Counted from the stretch's first letter, positions 17,355 through 27,329 are shown. The stretch: 64,000 nucleotides of DNA from Fabrea salina (GCA_022984795.1 JALIHJ010000007.1:186001-250000), one strand, 5' to 3'. Numbers and translations are program-made. The notes: generated from the sequence alone by a model not told the origin.

Positions 17355-17449
17355 TTCTTTCCCCAGTTTTACAAGTAATATGGACTTTAGTGGGTTTAAA
17401 TTTTAAACTTAAGTCTATTAGGCTTATAATAAGTATTTCTTTAATACAA

Positions 17450-18487
17450 ATGGTGATAGTAGGAATAACAGGAACGCTAAGCGCGGGAAAAGAGTCAATA
17501 GTTCAGTACCTACAACTAGTGCATGGATTCCACATAATAAACCTAGAAAACAAAGAATGGGAAGACAAAATACAAAGTAAACCTTACTCAGGAGAGAACT
17601 ATGAGAGCGAAGAAGATTTTAGACAAGCAGTTGCTAGGCAAGCTTTGCGAATCATCATGGAAGACTGGCAAGAACACTATATCGTTTACCCCATCACCCT
17701 TCCTCACGAACTAGAAGTGTTCCAAAAACGCAGTTATTTCATTCTGCTGGGTATCGATGCACCCACTAAACTCCGCTACACTTACTACTGCAAAAAGCAC
17801 GGAAAACCCAAAAACTTGTTGCAGGGCTTCCTTCATATGGACGACCACGTAATTACTAATTAGACAAAGTTCGGACACGACGGATACCCTTGCAGAATCC
17901 ACGAGTGCTTGCTATCAGCTGACAGAATCATTCAAAATAAAGGAGGGCTTGAAGAGCTGTACTTGCAAGTGAGGCTTTTAGACCTCCTGAATCCAGAGCA
18001 TGTGCGTCCGGGTTGGGACACTTACTTCATTAGACTTGCAGAACTAGCTGCTACAAGATCTAGTTGTGTAGAAACAAGGTCTGGGTGCGTAATAGTTTCT
18101 GACCGCAAACTCATAGCAACTGGCTACAACGGAACTCCTTCTCACATTGCTAACTGCAGCGAAGGCGGGTGTGAAGCTTGCACATTGGGTAATTCCCAGG
18201 AGTGTTTGTGCATTCATGCTGAAGTCAATGCCTTGCTTGAAGCTGGGAGGCACAAGTGCAAAGGAAGTACTTTGTACTGCACTCACTTTCCTTGTTTGGA
18301 GTGCGCAAAAAGCATAGTGCAGAGTGGAGTAGTTAGAGTTGTTTACAGTAGAATCGAAACACTCAATGAAGCTATTGAACAGCTTTTTCTAGGAGTGGGT
18401 TTACAAGTTGCGCACCACCCACCTGCAATCATTTCACAAGTTCAGATCTCAGAAAGCCTAATTCCTATTACATCTAACCAAAAGTAA
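17450..18487 (+). CDS. DCTD: dCMP deaminase with N-terminal P-loop domain, one 15-nt intron
   Basis: 340 residues after removal of the intron at 17849-17863. The enzyme converts dCMP to dUMP for thymidylate synthesis. The C-terminal half holds the zinc/proton-shuttle motif HAEVNALLE and the second zinc motif PCLEC, plus the substrate loop GYNGTPSH. The N-terminal 130 residues form a nucleotide-kinase-like region starting MVIVGITGTLSAGKES, with a P-loop, as in yeast DCD1. The first half ends at an apparent TAG only if the intron is not spliced; the second half then lacks a proper start. I chose the ATG at 17450, after an AT-rich leader; an upstream in-frame ATG would add 36 hydrophobic residues without homology. 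Confidence 0.92.
17849..17863 (+). other. 15-nt intron in dCMP deaminase gene
   Basis: GTAATTACTAATTAG: GT start, A at position 10, TAG end. Splicing joins ...GACGACCAC to ACAAAGTTC and restores one continuous deaminase frame. Confidence 0.93.
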
Positions 18488-18533
18488 TTGTAAATGAACA
18501 AGCCCTTAACGTTTAATTACACTCATAAATAAA

Positions 18534-19565
18534 ATGCTGGCTAGGAGAACTTTGGGCCTTTTGAAACGCAACGTCAGTATGACTGTTCGGGATGCCATTA
18601 ACGCAGCAATGGACGAAGAAATAACCCGAGATCCAGACGTCTTCTTGATCGGTGAAGAAGTTGCCCAGTACAACGGAGCTTACAAAGTCTCCAAAGGACT
18701 ATGGGAAAAGCACGGTTCTCAAAGAGTTTGGGATACACCCATCAGTGAACCAGGATTTACTGGCTTAGCAGTTGGAGCTTCACTTGTAGGCCTCAAACCC
18801 ATTCTTGAATTTATGACCTTTAATTTCGCAATGCAAGCCATCGACCATATTGTGAACTCTTCAGCCAAAATCCGTTACATGAGCGCAGGAAGGCTTGAAG
18901 GCAGCATTGTTTTCAGAGGAATCAACGGACCAGCTGCAGGAGTAGCTGCCCAGCACTCACAAGACTACGCTGCTTGGTACTCCCAAGTGCCAGGTTTGAT
19001 TGTGCTGAGTCCTTACGATAGCGAAGACGCCAAGGGACTACTGAAAGCTGCTGTAAGGGACCCCAACCCTGTTGTTTTTCTAGAAAACGAACTGATGTAC
19101 GGCAGAGAGTTCGAAGTTGATGAAAAGGTGCTTGATAAAGACTTTGTACTTCCCGTTGGTGAAGCCAAAGTCATGCGTGAAGGAACTTCTGTGACAATAG
19201 TGGCTTACTCTAGAATGGTAGGAGTGTCCTTGGAAGCCGCAGAGCAACTTGCTAAAGAAGGAATTGAAGCCGAAGTCATAAACCTTAGGTCCATCAAGCC
19301 TTTAGACGTAAACACCGTAGTTAAGTCCATTAAGAAAACCAACAGAATCGTAACTGTTGAGGATGGATGGCCTACTTGTGGAGTTGGTGCAGAACTAGCA
19401 GCCAGAGTCATGGAAACTGAAGCTTTTGATTACTTGGATGCTCCTCTTGAAAGAATTACAGGTGCCGAAGTCCCTATGCCTTATTCGTTGCCCCTTGAAC
19501 AGAAATCAACTCCCCGTCCTCAAAACGTAGTTAACGCTGTCAAGAGAGTTTGCTACAAAGCTTAA
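18534..19565 (+). CDS. PDHB: Pyruvate dehydrogenase E1 component, beta subunit
   Basis: 343 residues. With E1-alpha it decarboxylates pyruvate using thiamine diphosphate in the mitochondrial matrix. A short Arg-rich presequence ([13 protein letters not shown]) suits mitochondrial import. The transketolase pyrimidine-binding region follows ([40 protein letters not shown]) and then the C-terminal transketolase domain ([19 protein letters not shown]). Length and order are those of eukaryotic PDHB, and no key segment is missing. Confidence 0.96.
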   Translation: MLARRTLGLLKRNVSMTVRDAINAAMDEEITRDPDVFLIGEEVAQYNGAYKVSKGLWEKHGSQRVWDTPISEPGFTGLAVGASLVGLKPILEFMTFNFAMQAIDHIVNSSAKIRYMSAGRLEGSIVFRGINGPAAGVAAQHSQDYAAWYSQVPGLIVLSPYDSEDAKGLLKAAVRDPNPVVFLENELMYGREFEVDEKVLDKDFVLPVGEAKVMREGTSVTIVAYSRMVGVSLEAAEQLAKEGIEAEVINLRSIKPLDVNTVVKSIKKTNRIVTVEDGWPTCGVGAELAARVMETEAFDYLDAPLERITGAEVPMPYSLPLEQKSTPRPQNVVNAVKRVCYKA

Positions 19566-19680
19566 TTTAACTCCCTTTCGTAATTAAGATTACTATACCT
19601 AAGCTAGAGTGGAAAGTATCAAAATGGCAACATTCAAAGTTCTAGTTTAAAAATTGTGCAAATGATTATAATTTATAAAA
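19566..19680 (+). promoter_or_regulatory. 115-bp leader/promoter of SR-protein kinase with two short upstream ORFs
   Basis: This gap is long for the window. It holds an 8-codon ORF (ATG at 19624, product MATFKVLV) and a second ATG at 19662 whose frame overlaps the kinase start and ends just inside it. If the mRNA leader includes them they could damp translation. Since leaders here appear short, they may simply be promoter sequence. The stretch ends with the AT-rich motif ATTATAATTTATAAAA next to the start codon. Confidence 0.4.
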
Positions 19681-21486
19681 ATGAGTGACGAAGTAGACTC
19701 AGCTTTTGAAGAAGAATACGAAGAAGAAGAGAGTTCTGTAGTTTACGACGACGACAAAGAGCCAGCTAAAGACTACCGCGTGGGGGGTTACCACCCTGTG
19801 GAAATAGGGGATGTTTTTTTGAACCGCTACCAAGTAGTTCAGAAGTTGGGTTGGGGGCACTTTTCTACTGTGTGGCTCTGCAGGGACACTAAGTTCAACA
19901 CTTACGTTGCAATGAAGGTGCAAAAGAGTGCCCCCAACTACACTGAGGCCGCCTACGACGAAATAGACATTTTGTTGAAAGTGAGCAAGAACTACAACAA
20001 CTCTCTTTGGGTGGAGTCACTTAAGTCCTACATGGACTGTCCTGTGGAAGACCACCTCCGCGAGTACACTTATGTGGTGCAGTTGCTCAATAGTTTCATC
20101 CACGTGGGCCAGAACGGCAAGCACATCTGCATGGTGTTTGAGATTCTGGGAGTTAACTTGTTGGAGATCATTAAGGTTTACAACTTCAAAGGCGTGCCCA
20201 TGCCAATTTGCCGCTCAATCACTAAACAAGTTTTGGTTGGACTGGACTACCTGCACCGCATTTGCGGAGTCATCCACACTGACCTCAAGCCTGAGAACGT
20301 GTTGTTGCAGCTCACCACAGCCCAGGTCAATGAAATCATTGAGTTCGGGATGCTCAAAAACAAAATAGACATGCACCCGCCTGCTAGGTCAGTGGACACT
20401 CCCTTCACTCCGCTCACACAAGAACTCTCTGAACTGACTGAAGAAGAACTCAGGGAAAAGGAAAAAAAAGAACGCAAAAAAGAAAAGAAAAAGCGCTACA
20501 AGAAAAGAAAGAAGCAAAAGGAAAAAGCCTTCAAGGCCCAGGCAGACGAGTCCACCCAGGAACCTGCCCAAAAGAAAAAACGCAAACGCAACCGCAAAAA
20601 CAAGAACCCCAGCATCACTGAAGAAATCCACAAACTCGACGCCGAAAGCAACCCTGTAGGTTCTACCCAAGACACCCCCACTGCCAAGGAAGAAGTTGTC
20701 GTCAACGAAAACATTCGCGTCAAAATCGCAGACCTAGGCAACGCTTGCTGGGTAGACAACCACTTCTCCACTGAGATCCAAACCCGACAGTACAGAGGAC
20801 CCGAAGTGATGCTGGGAATCACTTACAACCACACTGCCGACATCTGGAGTCTGGCTTGCATGGTTTTTGAACTCGTCACAGGAGACTTTTTGTTCGAGCC
20901 CAGAGGAGGCCCTGAGTTCGACAAAGAAGACGACCACCTTGCACAAATGATTGAAACTCTGGGGTTCTTTCCCAAGTCAATGGCCACTGCTGGCTCCAAC
21001 TGCAAAAAGTTCTTCAACAAAGAAGGCGAACTCCGCAGCATCAAACAACTGCGCATCTGGCCTCTCAAAAACGTACTCATGGAAAAGTACCGAATCAAAG
21101 AAGAAGAAGCTTCTGCGTTGTCCAGCTTCTTGCTGCCCATGCTTGAGTACCAGCCTGAAAAAAGAATCACTGCCCAAGAAGCCCTCAAGCACCCTTGGCT
21201 CTCCATGCCTTCTAACTACGACTACTACATGAACGAAAAGGAGTACTGGGAACTAAGTCTAGTCCAAAAACAAAAAGAAGTACTTAACTCCGAAAAACTT
21301 GCCAGAGGAGAAACTCCTTCTTTCGAAGGCATCCGCATGCCCAGTTCTGCTACCTGCACCGACATCGAAGACAACGACTACTTAAGCGAAAGCGAAATCA
21401 GCGACAAGCAAGAAGACGAAAAAGGCTTTGTAGAAAACACTGATTATCATGAAATGTTCATGGCCTTCCAACCACTATGCACTTAA
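19681..21486 (+). CDS. SRPK: SR-protein kinase (SRPK family)
   Basis: 601 residues. SRPKs phosphorylate Arg/Ser domains of splicing factors. An acidic head is followed by VGGYHPVEIGDVFLNRYQ, typical of the family, then the glycine loop LGWGHFSTVWL, the ATP lysine in VAMKVQKS, and HTDLKPENVLL. The split-kinase spacer comes next, about 90 residues very rich in Lys and Glu. The second lobe half starts VKIADLGNACWV and contains QTRQYRGPEVMLG. The C-terminal tail is acidic. An RNPS1-like SR-type protein is encoded only about 1 kb downstream, a plausible substrate class but not evidence of linkage. Confidence 0.96.
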   Translation: MSDEVDSAFEEEYEEEESSVVYDDDKEPAKDYRVGGYHPVEIGDVFLNRYQVVQKLGWGHFSTVWLCRDTKFNTYVAMKVQKSAPNYTEAAYDEIDILLKVSKNYNNSLWVESLKSYMDCPVEDHLREYTYVVQLLNSFIHVGQNGKHICMVFEILGVNLLEIIKVYNFKGVPMPICRSITKQVLVGLDYLHRICGVIHTDLKPENVLLQLTTAQVNEIIEFGMLKNKIDMHPPARSVDTPFTPLTQELSELTEEELREKEKKERKKEKKKRYKKRKKQKEKAFKAQADESTQEPAQKKKRKRNRKNKNPSITEEIHKLDAESNPVGSTQDTPTAKEEVVVNENIRVKIADLGNACWVDNHFSTEIQTRQYRGPEVMLGITYNHTADIWSLACMVFELVTGDFLFEPRGGPEFDKEDDHLAQMIETLGFFPKSMATAGSNCKKFFNKEGELRSIKQLRIWPLKNVLMEKYRIKEEEASALSSFLLPMLEYQPEKRITAQEALKHPWLSMPSNYDYYMNEKEYWELSLVQKQKEVLNSEKLARGETPSFEGIRMPSSATCTDIEDNDYLSESEISDKQEDEKGFVENTDYHEMFMAFQPLCT

Positions 21487-21544
21487 ATGCTTCAAGTATC
21501 TTAAATATTATAACCAATTAGAGGTAAAGCTAGTAAATTAAAAT

Positions 21545-22378
21545 TTAAGCTCTAGGACGTCTTCCCCTTCTGCGAGGCCTTTCAACAGGAGGTCTTTTGG
21601 GACCCTTGGACTTGCGAGTTTTGACCTCAACAAAGCCTTCTTCTTCAGGTTGGGGTTCTTTGGACACCGTAGGCTCTTCTTCTTCTTCTTCGTCACTCAT
21701 TTCAGCCCATTTGCTAGTGCGTACTTCTGTAGGAGGAGCAGGCCAGTTTTCTTGGATAGTTGAGTAAGCAGGTCCTGTTTCCAAAGTTAACTCTTGTTTG
21801 CTAGGAGTGGCAGGTCGTTCTTGGGTCTTGCACCAGCTGAAAGCACGAGCTGCAAACTCGTTTAGGTTTTTGTAGGTGCGCAGGGTGCCTGGAGCTACTT
21901 TGTCCGACTTGGACAGATATAGCTCAGTGGCCTTTTGCATGTTAGAAAGGATTTGTGCAAGGGTTTCGTTGGGCTCTCCTGCAGACTGTGAGTGGAAATT
22001 CAGGAAAGGTTCCAAGTCCCCTTCGCTAGGATTTTCTTGTTTAAACCTATCTTTGATTTCGGGGTGTTTAAGGAACTCGCCTAGTACCCACAAGTTGACG
22101 ACTTCAGAGCTTTTATTCTCTTCAGTTTTAGGTTGTGGCTTTTTTACTTTGGTTGCAGAGGCGTGTTGTTTGTACTGCTCGATGAGTCTCCCAGTTTCTT
22201 CTAAAGATGCTTCTACGTGTGGCCTCGATTCAATCATTTCCTTTTCCTCTTTTAGTAATTCTTTCTTTGAAGCTTTGGTTTCTTTGGCTTTCTTTTCTAT
22301 CTTTTCAAGCTTCTTGGTGAGGTTACGATGTCGCTTTTGTAAGGCAAGGAAAAACTGGTCTGATTCAGTGGACTCCAT
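21545..22378 (-). CDS. Coiled-coil protein with basic RGG-like tail, caprin-like
   Basis: 277 residues. The N-terminal 75 residues are a strong charged coiled coil (ALQKRHRNLTKKLEKIEKK...SLEETGRLIEQYKQ) resembling the start of caprin-type RNA-granule proteins. The middle is Ala/Glu rich. The end is acidic and then strongly basic (PPVERPRRRGRRPRA), a common RNA-binding tail. Caprin kinship is a weak resemblance. The ATG shares its A with the stop codon of the upstream RNPS1-like gene (TAATG on this strand), so both may come from one mRNA or from overlapping transcripts, and a joint role in mRNA handling is possible. Confidence 0.55.
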   Translation of the reverse strand: MESTESDQFFLALQKRHRNLTKKLEKIEKKAKETKASKKELLKEEKEMIESRPHVEASLEETGRLIEQYKQHASATKVKKPQPKTEENKSSEVVNLWVLGEFLKHPEIKDRFKQENPSEGDLEPFLNFHSQSAGEPNETLAQILSNMQKATELYLSKSDKVAPGTLRTYKNLNEFAARAFSWCKTQERPATPSKQELTLETGPAYSTIQENWPAPPTEVRTSKWAEMSDEEEEEEPTVSKEPQPEEEGFVEVKTRKSKGPKRPPVERPRRRGRRPRA

Positions 22379-22707
22379 TATTTATTATAGTGGCGGGACC
22401 GACGAGGACTCCGGGCTCGTCTAAGACGTTTTTCTGAGACATAGACCGTTTTTCCGTCGATTTGACCTTTGTGCATGCCTTTGAGGGCTTTGGCAGCTTG
22501 TGAAGTTCTGTGGAACTCCACATAAGCTTTGCCTTGGTCAAGAGAGACTTTGCGGACTTCTCCCCAGTTTTCGAATATTTCGTATAAGTGGTTTCTGTTG
22601 ACTTTGGAAGAAAGGTTAGAGACTTTGAGGACTTTGGAGTGGTGAGGCGAGTCGGAACAAGAGGAACTGTTTGATGAATCTGAAGAAGAGGAAAAAGAAC
22701 GAGGCAT
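22378..22707 (-). CDS. RNPS1: RNPS1-like RRM protein
   Basis: 109 residues. A Ser-rich head (SFSSSSDSSNSSSCSDS) leads into one RRM: VLKVSNLSSKVNRNHLYEIF (RNP2 region), then GKAYVEFHRTSQAAKAL (RNP1 region). The tail is Arg/Ser-like (RRARSPRRSRH). This is the compact form of RNPS1, a peripheral exon-junction-complex/ASAP splicing factor. It diverges from CDC45 across only 19 bases, which include TTATAATTTAAAT. Other small SR-type RRM proteins are possible. Confidence 0.75.
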   Translation of the reverse strand: MPRSFSSSSDSSNSSSCSDSPHHSKVLKVSNLSSKVNRNHLYEIFENWGEVRKVSLDQGKAYVEFHRTSQAAKALKGMHKGQIDGKTVYVSEKRLRRARSPRRSRHYNK

Positions 22708-22726
22708 TTACTATTATAATTTAAAT
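22708..22726. promoter_or_regulatory. 19-bp divergent promoter (RNPS1-like / CDC45)
   Basis: The 19 bases between the two start codons are purely AT except for one C and contain TTATAATTTAAAT, a near-symmetric TATA-like core that could drive both genes. Confidence 0.45.
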
Positions 22727-24412
22727 ATGATCATACCGCTAAACCAAGTGTCGGATTTCTACAACGAGATTAAAGAGGCTGGCATTTCTGGGGGCTGCAC
22801 TATCCAAATCTTTGTCTCTGGCGATTGCGATGCTATAGCAGCATGCAAGATCTTAACTGCTTTGTTGCATTCAGATGCGCTCCAGTACAAAGTAACTCCA
22901 GTGTCTAACTACACTGACCTCAACACGCAAATTACAAATGCACTGGAGACCTCGGACTTTAAGTCCTTTGTGTTTTTGAATTGCGGAAGCAATGTGGACC
23001 TTTCGTACTTAGCAGAATCCGGAGTTATAAGCTACTTAATTGACTCACAAAAGCCTGTAGTGCCTGAAAACTTGCGTAGCCAGTTTGTAAAAGTTATTGA
23101 TGAAGAAGTTTTTGAGCCGGATGAAGAAATAGAAAACAGCGACGAAGAAGCTGAGCCTGGACAAAAACGCAGTAGGGTTTCCCAAGGAGGCCCACGCAAA
23201 AGAGTCAAAAGGGACCCTGCAGGAGTGTATTTTTCTGAAAGCACTGCTGGGGTGCTTTATTCAGTAGCTAACTCTATGAACAGGAACTCTAATGAAATGC
23301 TGTGGATGTGGATAGTAGGACTTACTGCTCAGTTTCTGGAAAGAAAAATCGACAAAAGTTCATTTGAGCAGAAACTTAACGAATGCTTAGCTGAAGTTTT
23401 AAGACTTAACGAGTTTCCTTATCCTCACAACACAGCAGAGTTCGATGAGAATGAAGGAGTCTCTTTGGACTCAGAACAAAAGTCTCCAGGAAACATACAC
23501 ATTGAGCACAAAGACTTTGGGTTTATGCTTTACAGACACTGGAGTTTATATGAAAGTTTATACTACTCCAACTACATAGCTTGCAAACTAGCTGTTTGGA
23601 GGGAACCTGGAAAACGCAGACTGAATGAAATGCTAGCTAAAGCTGGAATTCCACTTAAAGAGTGCAAACAGCAGTTCAGGTACATGAATCCTATTTACAA
23701 AAAGATCCTTAAAGAAAAGCTTAGTGAAATAGCTACTGAGTTTGAAATGGGAGACATGTTTGTAAGCACGTGTGTGAGGCAGTACACTAGGAAAAGACAG
23801 TTTTCAGCCTTAGACGTAGTTCACAGCGTAACAGCACTACTTGAATGTCCGCATTCTTTAGAAGAAAAAGAAATTGGAGCTTCTCAAGAAACTCTTGACT
23901 TCCATCAAACTTGGCTAAACAACTTTTGGATAGCAAACTCAGCCCTGCTTGAAGTAGAGTCCTTAGAAAAAGGCATCCAGCTTGCTATAGAGCAGCAAAA
24001 AGCTATTATACAACAAGGAACTATTCTTATTGAAAAGAAAGCAGTTAACCCCTCTGCAGACTTTAGGTACGCAATCATTTCTAGTGACATTTTAGACCAA
24101 GTTAAGTTCTTCCACCACCCCATAAGTCTCAAGAAGCTTTGCTCGTTCATAATGGAGGCCTACCAGTCACAGAGAAGCAATATAAGGGCTAAACCTATGG
24201 TTTTGTGTGTTTACAACTCTCAAAGAAACACTTACTTAGTTACAGGGGTGAACAGCCAAGTGCAGCAAAGGAATGACTTTGGCTGGAGATTTCACGAAGC
24301 TGCTGAGGCAGTCCAGGCTGAATTCAGAACTGATTTCTTTGAAGACGTTTACATTGAGTTGAAGAAACCCAACTTCCAGGCATTCATTGAGCACTTAACT
24401 GGTAGCTTTTAA
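22727..24412 (+). CDS. CDC45: Replication initiation factor CDC45
   Basis: 561 residues. CDC45 is part of the CMG replicative helicase. The N-terminal DHH-like fold is visible (IQIFVSGDCDAIAACKIL, then FVFLNCGSNVDL). An acidic stretch (EVFEPDEEIENSDEEAEPG) precedes a basic patch, as in other CDC45 proteins. The middle carries VYFSESTAGVLYSVANSMNR and LWMWIVGLTAQFLERKI. The C-terminal half keeps DFGFMLYRHWSLYESLYYS and the helix-rich core. Length matches the family. Confidence 0.95.
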   Translation: MIIPLNQVSDFYNEIKEAGISGGCTIQIFVSGDCDAIAACKILTALLHSDALQYKVTPVSNYTDLNTQITNALETSDFKSFVFLNCGSNVDLSYLAESGVISYLIDSQKPVVPENLRSQFVKVIDEEVFEPDEEIENSDEEAEPGQKRSRVSQGGPRKRVKRDPAGVYFSESTAGVLYSVANSMNRNSNEMLWMWIVGLTAQFLERKIDKSSFEQKLNECLAEVLRLNEFPYPHNTAEFDENEGVSLDSEQKSPGNIHIEHKDFGFMLYRHWSLYESLYYSNYIACKLAVWREPGKRRLNEMLAKAGIPLKECKQQFRYMNPIYKKILKEKLSEIATEFEMGDMFVSTCVRQYTRKRQFSALDVVHSVTALLECPHSLEEKEIGASQETLDFHQTWLNNFWIANSALLEVESLEKGIQLAIEQQKAIIQQGTILIEKKAVNPSADFRYAIISSDILDQVKFFHHPISLKKLCSFIMEAYQSQRSNIRAKPMVLCVYNSQRNTYLVTGVNSQVQQRNDFGWRFHEAAEAVQAEFRTDFFEDVYIELKKPNFQAFIEHLTGSF

Positions 24413-24439
24413 TTAGTGCTAATATTTAACAAACTTGAA

Positions 24440-25465
24440 TTATTCAAATTTAATAAACCTGGAAGAGTTCTCGGAGAGGGGATACAGAGGAAGTCTTGGT
24501 TTGATGCTTGGAGTTTTGTAGGTTTCAGTGGGAGAAAGTGAGTTTTGTAGTTTTTGCATTTGTATTTGTCTTTCTTTTTGTCTTGCAGTGAGGACTCTTG
24601 GTTTGGTGACTTCCATAACTTTTTCTTCTAGCATTTTGTCTTTGGAAATCTTGATTTTTTCAGCTTGTTGTTGCAGTTTGTACTTTACACTTCCAATTTC
24701 GGATTTTTGTTGGGCAAGTGACTGGAATTCTTTTTGGATTTTGAGTTCTTCTTCTTTGAGGGTTTCTTCTTGGATTTTGAGGAGTCTTTTCCTTCTGTTT
24801 AGTTCTTCTTCAGCCTTTTGAATTTTGTCTGCTTTGCTTTGGACTTTCTGGTAGAGTTCTTCTGAAAAACTTTTGACTTTTTCAGTGTCTTCGAAGAGGT
24901 CTCTGGGCGAGAGTTGTTTGTGTGTGTCAGTTTCAGTCATGCAGAGTCTTTGTCTTCTAGCGTGTTTGATTTGAGTGATTCTTCCTAGGTACTTAGCTTT
25001 TAACGAACGAATTTCTTCTATTTCCATCTCGACTTCACGAAGTTTCTTGATGTAGTCGAAACTGAGCTCAAAAGAGTTCTTGCTGGTATGGCGTGTGCTG
25101 CAGGTCTCGTTTTCTTGTTTAAGACTGATTTTAATTGCTCCAGTTTTTTCTCCTTCTTTCCGAATTTCAAACCAACCACTGGCGTCTTCGACTTTTATAA
25201 CACACTTGCCGACCTCAACCTTTTTGCGGAAAAGGGGCTTGTGGAACACCCTAATTTCTAAGTCAGGTTCAATGTACTCAAAGCTGAAAGTTTCGTTCCA
25301 AATTGGAGTTTTTTGGTAAGAGGTAGTGCGGGTTGACAGACTAAGTGACGAGTAGTGCAGCTCCACAAAAGGAGCCATGTTTCCAATAGTGGCTAGATTC
25401 AGATCTAGCCTGGCTTGGTGGATTGTTATTACAAACCCTCCAGTTGCTTTGCTTTTTAAAGCCAT
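24440..25465 (-). CDS. C2-domain coiled-coil protein
   Basis: 341 residues. Residues about 10-125 have C2-like beta strands (FVITIHQARLDL, PFVELHYSSLSLSTRT, TPIWNETFSFEY, LEIRVFHK). There is no obvious cluster of calcium-binding aspartates, so calcium-independent membrane or protein binding is more likely. Residues 150-310 are coiled coil. The Pro-rich tail ends PRLPLYPLSENSSRF. Related C2-coiled-coil proteins are frequent in ciliates, but I cannot name an orthologue. The divergent neighbour is another coiled-coil protein, 34 bases away. Confidence 0.7.
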   Translation of the reverse strand: MALKSKATGGFVITIHQARLDLNLATIGNMAPFVELHYSSLSLSTRTTSYQKTPIWNETFSFEYIEPDLEIRVFHKPLFRKKVEVGKCVIKVEDASGWFEIRKEGEKTGAIKISLKQENETCSTRHTSKNSFELSFDYIKKLREVEMEIEEIRSLKAKYLGRITQIKHARRQRLCMTETDTHKQLSPRDLFEDTEKVKSFSEELYQKVQSKADKIQKAEEELNRRKRLLKIQEETLKEEELKIQKEFQSLAQQKSEIGSVKYKLQQQAEKIKISKDKMLEEKVMEVTKPRVLTARQKERQIQMQKLQNSLSPTETYKTPSIKPRLPLYPLSENSSRFIKFE

Positions 25466-25499
25466 TAGGTTTATAATTCAAATTTGAACTTAGTAATAA

Positions 25500-27329
25500 A
25501 TGAGTTCCTGTGACATTTCCTTAGCCTCCCCAGAAGACATCAAAGCTATGAACAGTTTGCTTAGTGTAACGGAGGAACTGCTGTTTTCTTTTCCGTTGCC
25601 TTTAGAACTGACTACTAAGTACGAAGCCATGAAGAAAAAAGTTGCTTCCAAACTAGGCATACAGCACAACTCTTCTAAAATCTGGAAAATGCAACGCGAA
25701 GCCTACGAAAAGCACAAACTCCACAAAAAAGAAACAGGAATCCAGGTAGACTCCTGCAAAGACTCTGTAAACCAACTTAGAATCTTTGACATAGAAGAAA
25801 CCACCAATGTGCTGTGTTTGGAACTCCTCTCCAGACTAGAAGTTTCCCACAACACTGTTAACTCTTACCAAGAAGTTTGTAACTTTTTAGTAACTACTTT
25901 CAGAAACATCACTCAAAAACTTGCAACCACTCTAGGCTACAACCCCAACTTGATGGCTTACAACAACCAAGTGTCTTCTGTTTTTGAGTTTGAAATAGAA
26001 AACAGACATTATAACATCCAGGAAATAGAAACTGAGTGTGTTAAGTACTCAAAGCTCCTCAGAAACATTGAAAAAACAGAGGAGTCCTTTTTAGAAAGGC
26101 TCAGACAAGAACTCCAGAACTACGAAGTAAGCTCCCTAGAACTCATTGAAAGGTTCCAAGAACTCTTTAAACATAACGAAGCATTGATTGAGTCTCTCCA
26201 AAGCGAGTGCAAACAACTCACCCAAAAGTCCAGAGACTCCTATAAACAACACCAACAAGACCTGCAAGAACTCAGAGACCAACTAACTCAAGAAAAGTAT
26301 CAAGTTCAGGATCAACACCAGAAAGACATAGAAAACTTAAACCTTGAACGCAAAACTCAGTTGAAAGAACTCAAAGAAACCCATGGACTTGAAATCACTG
26401 AGCTGAAGTCCAAACTTCAAGAACTGGAGTACCAACAAACCACCTTTGGAAACCATCACCAACACGAAGTTTCCGACCTGCACAGCCAAATAGAAGCTTT
26501 GGAATCTGAGTCTACCAGCCTGAAATCCCAAATAAAAGACCTAGAAAACGAAAAGACTCTAGTTACCCAAAACCTAGAAAAAGCAAACAAAACTTTGGCA
26601 CTTCAAAAACAAAAACTGAAGGAACTAGAAAATGAACTCACCCAAAAAGAAGAACAAATAGACCAACTCAATAAAGACCACAAAAACCAAATAATCACTC
26701 TGAAAGCAAAACACTCCCAAGAACTAGAAGCCCTTACAGCCGACTTAGACCAACAAAAAAGCTTAACAACCAAACTAACAGACTTAGAAAACAAGTACCA
26801 AAGCACAGTGAAGTTCTACGACGAGTCTATCCAAAAGGAACGCCAAGTTGAAGAAGACTTTAGACAAGAGCTAAACCAGTACAAGTCACAAAACCAAAAA
26901 CTCCAAGCAGAAGTTTCAGAGTACACAAGCACTCTCCAGCAAGTAGAGGAAACTCTGTACAGCATCTACAACAAAAACCTAAACCTCCAAAAAGGCTGGA
27001 ACCACCAAGAACAACTAGAACAAGTAGTTAAAAGTGGAAAACTCAAACACGCAGAGTTGTTTGTGTACTTGGAGTTTGTGTGTGTGTACCTGCAAAGGAA
27101 CCTCAACGATAATAAGTGGTTGTTCAACCAAGTTATTGACTTAAGCAAAGAAAACGAAAGACTTAAGTACCTCAAAGGCTCCCCTGTAAAAGTAGTTACC
27201 TCCTCCAAAAACTTCCACGTGCACAAACCCCAAGTGGACTCTAAGCAGTTCTTGGGACTTTCAGCCACTATGAAAGACTTTGAAAAGTCTAGAGAAAAGT
27301 TACTTAGGCACTTCCATACTTCTCGTTAA
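25500..27329 (+). CDS. Long coiled-coil protein, family unknown
   Basis: 609 residues. A globular N-terminal 180 residues (containing EELLFSFPLPLELTTKYEAMKKK and a Trp-Lys-Met basic region) precede about 330 residues of uninterrupted, Gln/Glu/Leu/Lys-rich coiled coil. A short globular end follows (KLKHAELFVYLEFVCVYLQR, then FLGLSATMKDFEKSREKLLR). No transmembrane segment. The layout fits a basal-body or axonemal scaffold, but that is inference. The convergent GTPase gene stops 5 bases away. Confidence 0.7.
   Translation: MSSCDISLASPEDIKAMNSLLSVTEELLFSFPLPLELTTKYEAMKKKVASKLGIQHNSSKIWKMQREAYEKHKLHKKETGIQVDSCKDSVNQLRIFDIEETTNVLCLELLSRLEVSHNTVNSYQEVCNFLVTTFRNITQKLATTLGYNPNLMAYNNQVSSVFEFEIENRHYNIQEIETECVKYSKLLRNIEKTEESFLERLRQELQNYEVSSLELIERFQELFKHNEALIESLQSECKQLTQKSRDSYKQHQQDLQELRDQLTQEKYQVQDQHQKDIENLNLERKTQLKELKETHGLEITELKSKLQELEYQQTTFGNHHQHEVSDLHSQIEALESESTSLKSQIKDLENEKTLVTQNLEKANKTLALQKQKLKELENELTQKEEQIDQLNKDHKNQIITLKAKHSQELEALTADLDQQKSLTTKLTDLENKYQSTVKFYDESIQKERQVEEDFRQELNQYKSQNQKLQAEVSEYTSTLQQVEETLYSIYNKNLNLQKGWNHQEQLEQVVKSGKLKHAELFVYLEFVCVYLQRNLNDNKWLFNQVIDLSKENERLKYLKGSPVKVVTSSKNFHVHKPQVDSKQFLGLSATMKDFEKSREKLLRHFHTSR

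Noticed and set aside
19624-19688. Upstream ORFs of the SR-protein kinase as a regulatory device
   Set aside because: Kept only as a note: leaders in this genome seem very short, so these ATGs are probably not in the mRNA.
20389-21206. Several long minus-strand frames within the SRPK gene
   Set aside because: They arise from the Lys/Glu-rich spacer and GC-rich codon use; translations are low-complexity and have no domains.
21876-22424. 182-codon plus-strand frame opposite the caprin-like gene
   Set aside because: Shadow frame: Ser/Cys/Phe-rich product, no homology, and the antisense frame has the domain-like coiled coil.
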